Shown: in pieces, positions 7,403 through 12,676 of the stretch
Layout: every line of letters starts with the position of its first letter
Position numbering within the stretch: the first letter of the stretch is position 1
Translations under genes and position numbers: made by a program
Assembly (NCBI GenBank): GCA_015231395.1
Contig: JADGBP010000026.1
Span: 1-12,676, forward strand
Direction: 5' to 3'
Length of the DNA stretch: 12,676 nucleotides
Origin: Desulfamplus sp.
Lineage (GTDB): Bacteria; Desulfobacterota; Desulfobacteria; Desulfobacterales; Desulfobacteraceae
The notes under the pieces: generated by a model
What the model was told of the DNA's origin: nothing
The model's database searches: none
Seen by the model: only the letters and a program-made list of their open reading frames with translations

Positions 7403-7789
7403 TTAATCACCAATGATAGAAATAATTTTCTGCTGCAAGCTATTTATTTTAAGCCGTAACAGTCCCAGAGATAGGAAAGGTTTAAAAAGAACAATCATAA
7501 GAATATCTTGAGTTATCTTGGCAAAATGAACATTTTCGTTATTGCCTCTATGGAAGAGTAATGAGAAATTATCCTCCTTTATAAGATTGGCAATCTCTTT
7601 TGTGGTTGCATAGTTTGCGGCAGACAGTGCAGCAAGAGTATCGACATCAAAGTCCTCTTCACCTGCTGTAAAAAGGGGATTTCCTCCCATATCAGTGATC
7701 AATGCATATGTAGCACCAGACTCATCAATAAAATCCTGTAGAATCTTTTCTACTTTAATTACAACATCTTCTCTTATTACAGTATTCAT
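7403..7789 (-). CDS. Roadblock/LC7-domain protein, probable MglB-type partner of the GTPase
   Basis: 128 residues. The ATG at 7789-7787 has GAGGATC seven bases upstream. Features of the roadblock/LC7 fold are visible along its length: a first helix (VVIKVEKILQDFIDESGA), strand TYALITDMGGNPLFTAG, then DVDTLAALSAANYATTKEIA as the central helix, and strands FSLLFHRG, VHFAKI and ILMIVLF, ending in a last helix (LRLKINSLQQKIISII). The length is close to single-domain family members. Such proteins dimerise and bind small GTPases; MglB is the activating protein of MglA. Its place directly upstream of the MglA-like gene supports that role, but a purely structural role is also possible because some roadblock proteins lack activating function. 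Confidence 0.9.
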   Translation of the reverse strand: MNTVIREDVVIKVEKILQDFIDESGATYALITDMGGNPLFTAGEEDFDVDTLAALSAANYATTKEIANLIKEDNFSLLFHRGNNENVHFAKITQDILMIVLFKPFLSLGLLRLKINSLQQKIISIIGD

Positions 7790-7830
7790 GTCGATCCTCT
7801 ATAATATTTCAAGTAAAGCTACTAAACGCT

Positions 7831-7889
7831 CATGACCGGATTCCGGTCACCCCGAAGCATGAAAATCAGAATGTATTTTCATGGTAAAC
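7831..7889. repeat. Two-hairpin intergenic repeat, copy at 7.8 kb
   Basis: It contains a palindrome TGACCGGATTCCGGTCA (7833-7849; 8-bp arms around one base), a CCCCGAAG spacer, and a second stem CATGAAAAT / ATTTTCATG (7858-7866 with 7875-7883, 8-base loop). It ends in GGTAAAC. A close copy lies at 8941-8995 and a decayed one at 208-260. It lies between the HAMP gene stop and the roadblock gene start. There is no T-tract after either hairpin, so a simple intrinsic terminator is unlikely; a REP-like repeat or an RNA-processing signal fits better. Confidence 0.8.
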
Positions 7890-7950
7890 AAAAGATATAA
7901 AAATCAATTGCGGCAAAATATTAACAAACATCCTTGATCTAAATATCACA

Positions 7951-8901
7951 TCACCTTTTTCTTAATTGTTTTATTGCAAATCCCATACTGACTTTCATTC
8001 TTGCAAAGGCATCAGCCAGAACACCAATTTCATCTTTTGATTCTATGGGAATTTCTAAATCAAGATTGCCAATACTAATTTTATTTGCAATCTCTGTTAA
8101 CCTTCCAATTGGAGACAGAATCATATGATTGAGAACAAGATAGGCAGCAAGCGAAACCGCAATTAGCAATAGAAAAACTGCAATTATCAATTTATACATG
8201 GACTGATTAAATTGTTTCTGAACAAACTTGGATGAAAAATAGACCTGAACCTGACCTATTTTCTTTGAATCTTTGATAATGTCTTCTTCTGATTTTATAT
8301 GATCACCTTCAATCAAGGTATTATTTTCAATCAAGTTCCAGTCTTTATCCCTTTTGTAGCCAAGATAGAATTTGCCATTGCGGTCAATCAAATTTATGGA
8401 ATAAATATTATTGTCCATCATCTCGGATTTAAGCGATTCACTCAATATTTCATTATCAAGCGACCAGAATGCGTCAACAATATAAATGGATAATCTTTTG
8501 ACAGCTATTTTTGACATATTATTGAGCTCTGTTTCCATAGTCTGCTTTTCTGCAATGTAAGTAATTACTACGAAAATAGTCATAATGACAAGGATTAAAG
8601 AAGTCAAAACAGCATTAACTTTGACCTGAAGACGATTTTTCCATGTCACCTTAATTATGTCACTGTTCATTTGAGACTGTCCCTTCTGAACACGCGATCG
8701 AGATTCTGTTACTTGTGGTTTGGCTGCTATTTTATGTGTTTGAGTATCTGGTTTATTAAGAGATTCAGGTTTATTAATATATTGGTCAATAGGATTTATA
8801 TGACCACAAGTATTACAGGTAAATTTTGCATTTTCAGATTTGATTATTTTCGGATCAAGCTTGTAATTTTTTCCACATGAAGCACATGAAATATTAATCA
8901 T
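7951..8901 (-). CDS. Zinc-ribbon, two-helix membrane protein with periplasmic sensor region and terminal HAMP domain
   Basis: 316 residues. The ATG at 8901-8899 has AAGGAG nine bases upstream. Residues 1-40 form a zinc ribbon of the MJ0042 type with four cysteines (C6, C9, C29, C32; CASCGKNYKLD and FTCNTCGH). A linker (about 41-90) leads to membrane helix 1 (about 95-116), a periplasmic region (117-236) and membrane helix 2 (237-258). A HAMP domain follows (about 259-311; LSPIGRLTEIANKISIGNLD, then IPIESKDEIGVLADAF and ARM). The periplasmic region (SIYIVDAFWSLDNEILSESL, then INLIDRNGKFYLGYKRD) looks like a PAS-like/Cache sensor fold. The protein ends right after HAMP, with no methyl-accepting, kinase or cyclase domain. 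It is probably the membrane input of the cluster, passing its signal by protein contact. The four-domain layout is clear; the ligand is unknown. Confidence 0.88.
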   Translation of the reverse strand: MINISCASCGKNYKLDPKIIKSENAKFTCNTCGHINPIDQYINKPESLNKPDTQTHKIAAKPQVTESRSRVQKGQSQMNSDIIKVTWKNRLQVKVNAVLTSLILVIMTIFVVITYIAEKQTMETELNNMSKIAVKRLSIYIVDAFWSLDNEILSESLKSEMMDNNIYSINLIDRNGKFYLGYKRDKDWNLIENNTLIEGDHIKSEEDIIKDSKKIGQVQVYFSSKFVQKQFNQSMYKLIIAVFLLLIAVSLAAYLVLNHMILSPIGRLTEIANKISIGNLDLEIPIESKDEIGVLADAFARMKVSMGFAIKQLRKR

Positions 8902-8940
8902 TACCTGTATCTCCTTAAAGTTTTAATTATTCAACCATTA

Positions 8941-8995
8941 TGACCGGATCCGGTCACCCCGGAGCATGAAAGCAAAATGTGTTTTCATGGTAAAC
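8941..8995. repeat. Two-hairpin intergenic repeat, copy at 8.9 kb
   Basis: The best palindrome of the family is here: TGACCGGATCCGGTCA (8941-8956), perfect over 16 bases. It is followed by CCCCGGAG and a second stem CATGAAAG / TTTTCATG (within 8965-8989, one G-T pair), then GTAAAC. It lies 40-95 bases upstream of the HAMP gene. Differences from the 7.8-kb copy keep both stems pairable, which suggests selection on structure. Confidence 0.8.
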
Positions 8996-9457
8996 GGGCA
9001 TGCTTGTGTATCAATCACCCCAAAATATAAAAATGATAGCCATTTTTAAGGTAAGTTAAATTTTTTATATTATATATATTTTTTTTACAAAAAAACATTC
9101 TGTTTTTCATTATTTAGGGATGATCGGAAACTGAATTTTGAGAATCCACAATTATTATTTGTGTGTGGTGGGAATTTAATCAATAGTTTTTATTGCAAAG
9201 CAAATACTCCGTAGCTTGAGCTTGCTACGTGGGTTCTATTGAATTTGGAGACATCCTTCATTTTTCACGTTACGTTTTTTTAAAACAAGCACCATTTTTC
9301 TATAATTGTATCAAAAAGGTGTCAACTACGAGGTAATATGAAGGATGTTGAATTTAGTACTTTTTAAAAAGAATATAGAAATATTTGCTATCAAAACTCA
9401 TAATTATTGTCAATAAGAAAATTATCAATAAAATTGAGTGCGGTTGCTTTGAATTTT
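8996..9457. other. Gene-free AT-rich spacer between DegV and HAMP genes
   Basis: No credible gene is seen in these roughly 460 bases. It holds a small hairpin CGTAGC-8-GCTACG (9210-9229), the inverted-repeat element at 9251-9348 listed separately, and long A/T runs (for example 9059-9092). Some part probably carries the HAMP gene promoter, but I could not single out convincing -35/-10 boxes. Confidence 0.6.
9251..9348. repeat. Inverted-repeat (MITE-like or structured RNA) element
   Basis: Perfect 11-bp inverted repeats ACATCCTTCAT (9251-9261) and ATGAAGGATGT (9338-9348) bound a 98-bp segment. Inside is a second stem, CACC-A-TTTTT (9290-9299) with AAAAAGGTG (9313-9321), 9 pairs with one bulged A. 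TTGAATTT occurs just outside on both sides (9239-9246 and 9348-9355), as target-site duplication might leave, although the right copy overlaps the inverted repeat by one base. It could be a small non-autonomous mobile element or a folded RNA; a chance pairing in AT-rich DNA cannot be excluded. Confidence 0.5.
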
Positions 9458-10312
9458 CTATATATGCTTATAAAAAGTAACGCCCATTGTTTCTGGGCCA
9501 GTGTTAATACTAATAGATGGTCCAAAATATGTAACGTGTATTTTTCTACACTTGAATGTTGAATTGAATATTGAGACAAGACTTGGTATGTAGATTTTGT
9601 CCTTGGCATGTGAGATCGCTATAGTAATAGAATCTGTTCCAATATCTTTAACCAATGTATCCATAAGAGAGAGCAGAAGATTTTTCTGTTTTCCAAGTAG
9701 TTTTGTTTTTACAGCCAGTTTTCCATCTTCCATTCCCAGTACAGGTTTTATTCCCAGTGCTGATGCAAACAATGCCTTCATACCACTTATTCTGTTGCTC
9801 TTTTTTAAATATTTTAATGTTGGAATTGCTATATATGTAGAAATATTACCGGCAATATGCTCAATTTTTTTAAGTATTTCATCGAAAGACTCCTCTTTTT
9901 GCATACTCGTTGCAGCTTCAATAACACTAAATCCCAACCCCATACCACACTGCTTTGAGTCAATAACTTCAATTCTGCAGTTGTGTTTATGTTTAAAATC
10001 ATTATGCACATTTAGTACGTTCTCATATGTTTTGCTCAAATGTGAGGAACAGTGAATAAATATTATTTCTTCATATTTCTGGGTAAGCTTGAGATAGGTC
10101 AAAGCAAATTCTTCGTAGGAAATAGCACTAGTGGATATAGTATCAAAATCATCAAAACGATTATAAAAGTCTTCTATTGTTATATCTACTCTATCTTTTA
10201 ATATTTTACCATCAAGAATAATATTAACCGGAATAACTAAGATGTTATTAAGTTCATCTATGATATTTTGGGGCAAATCAGCAGTACTGTCAGTTACAAT
10301 TAGCCTTTTCAT
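9458..10312 (-). CDS. DegV-family protein (probable fatty-acid-binding protein)
   Basis: 284 residues, the usual length for the family. The ATG at 10312-10310 has AAGGAG seven bases upstream. Family motifs run in order: VTDSTADLP (6-14), STSAIS (60-65), IFIHCSSHLSKTYENV (84-99), VIDSKQCGMGLG (116-127), TLKYLKKSNRISG (165-177), ALGIKPVLGMEDGKL (185-199) and a C-terminal GPSISINTGPETMG (264-277). DegV/FakB proteins hold a fatty acid and, where FakA is present, present it for phosphorylation and entry into phospholipid synthesis. The Thr/Ser near 61 and 89-90 and Arg174 fit the head-group site. The usual His in the last motif (x-x-H-x-G-P) is Asn here (N270), which may alter binding. No kinase partner (FakA) lies in the window. 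It is flanked by repeat-bearing spacers, so it may be a separately acquired gene. A second, out-of-frame open frame at its 3' end is a shadow. Confidence 0.93.
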   Translation of the reverse strand: MKRLIVTDSTADLPQNIIDELNNILVIPVNIILDGKILKDRVDITIEDFYNRFDDFDTISTSAISYEEFALTYLKLTQKYEEIIFIHCSSHLSKTYENVLNVHNDFKHKHNCRIEVIDSKQCGMGLGFSVIEAATSMQKEESFDEILKKIEHIAGNISTYIAIPTLKYLKKSNRISGMKALFASALGIKPVLGMEDGKLAVKTKLLGKQKNLLLSLMDTLVKDIGTDSITIAISHAKDKIYIPSLVSIFNSTFKCRKIHVTYFGPSISINTGPETMGVTFYKHI

Positions 10313-10456
10313 GTAAACTCCTTTTTTGTCATTTGTATGTATTAGAAAATTTTATTAAAATCATAGAATAATATAGTTGTATATAGAAAAATTATATAAA
10401 AAAGGTTTGAATTTTTGATAATTAAACACTCATGAAACGATTAAATGCTCATCCCC
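10313..10456 (-). promoter_or_regulatory. AT-rich upstream region of the DegV gene
   Basis: These 144 bases lie directly upstream of the DegV start and are extremely AT-rich, with several TATAAT/TATATT-like hexamers on the minus strand. No -35 box at good spacing stands out, so I do not name one promoter. Apart from this and the 36-bp repeats, the gap up to the secretin stop (425 bases in total) holds no gene that I can support. Confidence 0.3.
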
Positions 10457-10564
10457 GAGTTTTTGCCATTCCCATCTGAATTTAATGACAACGAGTTTTT
10501 GTCACCTCCACCTGAATTTAATGACAACAAGTTTTGGACACTTCTACCTGAATTTAGTGACAAT
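10457..10564. repeat. Three tandem 36-bp repeats (possible transposon-end or regulator-binding array)
   Basis: Three contiguous units at 10457-10492, 10493-10528 and 10529-10564. Units 1 and 2 match at 31 of 36 bases, units 2 and 3 at 29 of 36. The best conserved part is CTGAATTTAATGACAA. Unit 2 carries an internal dyad TTGTCA-17-TGACAA; units 1 and 3 keep imperfect versions. There is no unique sequence between units, so this is not a CRISPR array. Arrays of this form occur at the ends of elements whose transposase binds several sites (IS21- or Tn7-type ends), and also as operators. No transposase gene is seen nearby; if it is an element end, it is a remnant. Confidence 0.85.
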
Positions 10565-10737
10565 GAAACAATAATGTTTATTTATGTATGCTTCCTCTCC
10601 AAAGTCAAGATAAATTTTTGCTAAAGCTAAGGACTTGCACACAAATAACTTATTCATTTGTAATAGCTCTGTAATTCCAGTTGGATAGACATTCATCAAA
10701 TTGGAGCGCCATTTGTTTTTGTGCAATTCCTAACCAG

Positions 10738-12676
10738 CTACTCCCCCTTGTACATCTTCACATCGCCCTGCTTTATGGTCTCGATCTGCTTTTTTTTATC
10801 CTCATAGATTTTAGCTGCTTCCAATGGGTTTTTGATAACTTTTGGAGTCAAAAATACATATAAATTTGTTTTATCCTGACCTTTGGATACAGTTTTGAAA
10901 AGATAGCCCAATCCGGGAATATCCCCAAGACATGGAAGAGAGTGCTGGGATTCTGAAAGACTTTCGTCAATAAGTCCTCCAATAACAACAGTGTTGCCAT
11001 CTTCAACAATCAATGTTGTCTGAATCTGGCGTTTCAGAGTGGTAGGGCGGTCGTTGTTGCTTTGGCTTACAGAATCCAGTTTGGTAATCTCCTGAAAAAC
11101 ATTAAGCCGTACAAGCCTGTCCTTGCTTATCTGAGGAGTTATCTTCAGGGTGATACCAACATCTTTGTACTCATAGGAACTATAGGTTTCTGTGGCGTTG
11201 TCTGCTGCAGATCGTGTCTGATACGGAACATTTTTACCAATAGTCAGAGCTGCCTCCTCATTGTCTGTGGTTAGAATCTGAGGCGTTGAGAGGATATGGG
11301 CATCTTTGTTATTCTTGTAAGCCTGAACTACTGCACCAATTGAGGGGAAAACCACATTGCCAATCTTGAGAGTCTTTCCCATTACCCCTAAGGAAAAACC
11401 TGCCGGAAGAGTTCCTCTGGTGGCAATGGTATTAAAATTAGAATAACCTCCACCGCCAAATCCTCCAAAGTAAACCCCCCTGTCATTTCCGTTTGTGTCT
11501 GAATCAAATCCTTCTCCTGCCCTCCACTCAGTGCCAAGTTCAAACCCGCTGGTGACATTTACTTCCATTATCAGGCATTCAATATAAACCATAGCTCTTG
11601 GTATATCGAGTTTGGCAATAACCTCCTCAAGCACCGGATAATCCTCCTTGTCTCCCATGATAACAAGGCTGTTTGTGGCTTTATCAGCAGTGATTCTTAC
11701 AGATTTGGATAAAATTGGGACACTCTTTTTGCCGGGCTCCTGTTTGTTCTCATCTGTGGAGGGAATCTCCATTAAAACTTTGGCAAGATTTTCTGCAGAT
11801 GCGTGTTCAAGGTAGTAAACTCTGACTTTTTCTTCTCCCTTGGGAACTTTTTGATCCAGAAGTTGAATAAGCTGTTTGACTCTTTCTGTCTCAGTTTCGC
11901 TGGCAAGGAGTACCACGGAATTTGTTCTCTCATCAGCTACAAATTTAACCACCATATTTGGGTCTTCTTTTCCTTTTTCGCCTCGACTTCTTGCTGTAAA
12001 TATGGTTGACAGATTGGTTACAAGTTTTGTTGCATCAGCATATTCTACTGGAATTACTGACATTTTTTTACCTATCCCCATAACGTCAACAGCATTGATG
12101 ATTTTAATAAGACGCTGAATATTGGAATCCGTGTCTGTGATAATAAGCATGTTTGTATCCGAATAGGAGAGGATGACGCTTCCCTTGGAGATAAGAGGGG
12201 TAAATATCTGTTTCATCTCATCTGCATCGGCATATTTAAGAGAGATGATCCTTGTTACCATATTATCTCTGCTTGTGCCAGAGTCTGTAAGTTGTGAGCC
12301 TGTAAGTTGTGAGCCTGTAAAAAGGCGTGTGTCAAGATTCTGTGAACGGGCTTCAGGAGATGGGAGAATTTTTATAATTTCTCCTGCCTCAACTGCGGAA
12401 AATCCATGAATATTTAGAACTGATTCAAATATACGGTATGCTTCGCGAACTGAAATTTTTGAAGGGGAAATGATGGTTACGTTACCTTTGACCCTGTTGT
12501 CAACAATGAAATTTTTATGGGTAAGTTCGCTTATGAATTTAATAAAGAGATTGATATCAACATCATTGAAATCTATTGAGACATATTGATCTTCTGAATC
12601 CACATTTTTGGGTTGACTGTTTACTTTAATGTTACTGGTATTGCTTTTTAAGGTATTAGGTTTTGTTGTATTTTTT
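10738..12676 (-). CDS. gspD: Type II secretion secretin GspD (5' end outside window)
   Basis: 645 complete codons are visible and the frame is still open at the right edge; the signal peptide and true start lie outside. The GTG at 12603 is in frame but is not the start, because 24 further open codons precede it. Counting from that GTG: N0 domain (about 7-85; VSIDFNDVDINLFIKFISEL), N1 (115-173; RIISLKYADADEMKQIF), N2 (182-250; VIPVEYADATKL), N3 (257-336; RVYYLEHASAENLAKVL), then the secretin core (337-590) with AHILSTPQILTTDNEEA, VPYQTRS and the signature VVIGGLIDES...LPCLGDIPGLGYLF. A Gly-rich stretch (376-388) matches the gate-region insertion seen in GspD. It forms the outer-membrane channel of the type II secretion system, with exoprotein substrates delivered from the periplasm. 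The stop is TAG, and the next gene lies 425 bases away, so it probably ends its operon. PilQ or other secretins are less likely, given the N1-N3 run and no AMIN domain in view. Confidence 0.9.
   Translation of the reverse strand, partial: KNTTKPNTLKSNTSNIKVNSQPKNVDSEDQYVSIDFNDVDINLFIKFISELTHKNFIVDNRVKGNVTIISPSKISVREAYRIFESVLNIHGFSAVEAGEIIKILPSPEARSQNLDTRLFTGSQLTGSQLTDSGTSRDNMVTRIISLKYADADEMKQIFTPLISKGSVILSYSDTNMLIITDTDSNIQRLIKIINAVDVMGIGKKMSVIPVEYADATKLVTNLSTIFTARSRGEKGKEDPNMVVKFVADERTNSVVLLASETETERVKQLIQLLDQKVPKGEEKVRVYYLEHASAENLAKVLMEIPSTDENKQEPGKKSVPILSKSVRITADKATNSLVIMGDKEDYPVLEEVIAKLDIPRAMVYIECLIMEVNVTSGFELGTEWRAGEGFDSDTNGNDRGVYFGGFGGGGYSNFNTIATRGTLPAGFSLGVMGKTLKIGNVVFPSIGAVVQAYKNNKDAHILSTPQILTTDNEEAALTIGKNVPYQTRSAADNATETYSSYEYKDVGITLKITPQISKDRLVRLNVFQEITKLDSVSQSNNDRPTTLKRQIQTTLIVEDGNTVVIGGLIDESLSESQHSLPCLGDIPGLGYLFKTVSKGQDKTNLYVFLTPKVIKNPLEAAKIYEDKKKQIETIKQGDVKMYKGE
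12285..12320. repeat. 15-bp tandem duplication within gspD
   Basis: Two copies of CTGTAAGTTGTGAGC (12285-12299, 12300-12314) plus six bases of a third. On the coding strand this gives the repeated peptide LTGSQ-LTGSQ in the linker between domains N0 and N1. The duplication is in frame (15 bases = 5 codons) and the linker tolerates it. Confidence 0.9.

Noticed and set aside
7831..7889. Intrinsic terminator at the two-hairpin repeat
   Set aside because: Neither stem is followed by a T-tract on either strand, so simple termination is not supported.
9210..9229. Terminator at the CGTAGC/GCTACG hairpin
   Set aside because: Stem of only six pairs and no T-tract after it.
9597..10055. 152-codon open frame on the plus strand
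   Set aside because: It lies antisense within the clear DegV gene, has no ribosome binding site and no recognisable protein features.
10457..10564. CRISPR array
   Set aside because: Units are directly adjacent at a 36-bp period with no spacers, and no cas gene is present.
10544..10726. 60-codon minus-strand open frame with TTG start downstream of gspD
   Set aside because: No ribosome binding site and no family resemblance, and its end runs into the 36-bp repeats; it could be a worn remnant but I cannot support a gene.
12601..12603. GTG as start of the secretin gene
   Set aside because: The frame stays open to the window edge and the N0 domain begins right after; the signal peptide must lie further upstream.

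Overview
The window is AT-rich and, as far as I can tell, all of its genes lie on the minus strand, so transcription runs from high to low coordinates. Gene content suggests a low-GC delta-type proteobacterium (Desulfobacterota, possibly Desulfobacteraceae-like). The clues are an MglA-type small GTPase with a roadblock protein, DUF4388 proteins, a zinc-ribbon/HAMP membrane protein and a type II secretion secretin. This taxonomic placement is inference; no rRNA or other marker gene is present.

Layout in transcription order: (1) 12676-10738, a secretin of the GspD family whose 5' end lies outside the window. (2) 10737-10313, a gene-free spacer with three 36-bp tandem repeats that resemble a transposase- or regulator-binding array. 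(3) 10312-9458, a DegV-family lipid-binding protein. (4) 9457-8902, a gene-free AT-rich spacer with a roughly 98-bp inverted-repeat element, a small hairpin and one copy of a two-hairpin intergenic repeat. (5) 8901-266, a signalling cluster: zinc-ribbon/HAMP membrane protein, roadblock protein, MglA-like GTPase, Gln-rich CheW-like protein, three overlapping genes (DUF4388 protein, tandem DUF4388-like protein, small hypothetical), a winged-helix-like protein with a Ser/Glu heptad-repeat linker, and a large acidic coiled-coil protein with a divergent CheW-like C terminus. (6) 176-1, the start of a TPR-like protein that runs off the left edge.

How the genes may work together (inference): the HAMP protein would be the membrane input. 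The roadblock protein and the MglA-like GTPase would form a nucleotide switch. The two CheW-like proteins, each with a long disordered linker, would be adaptors or scaffolds, and the DUF4388 proteins would be partners of the switch. No receptor signalling domain, CheA kinase, response regulator or pilus motor is present in the window, so this looks like a GTPase and scaffold module rather than an ordinary chemotaxis operon. I consider it the most interesting content of the window.

The gspD and degV genes are probably not functionally tied to that module. The DegV gene sits between two repeat-bearing spacers and may be a separate insertion. No tRNA, rRNA, CRISPR array or intact insertion sequence was seen.
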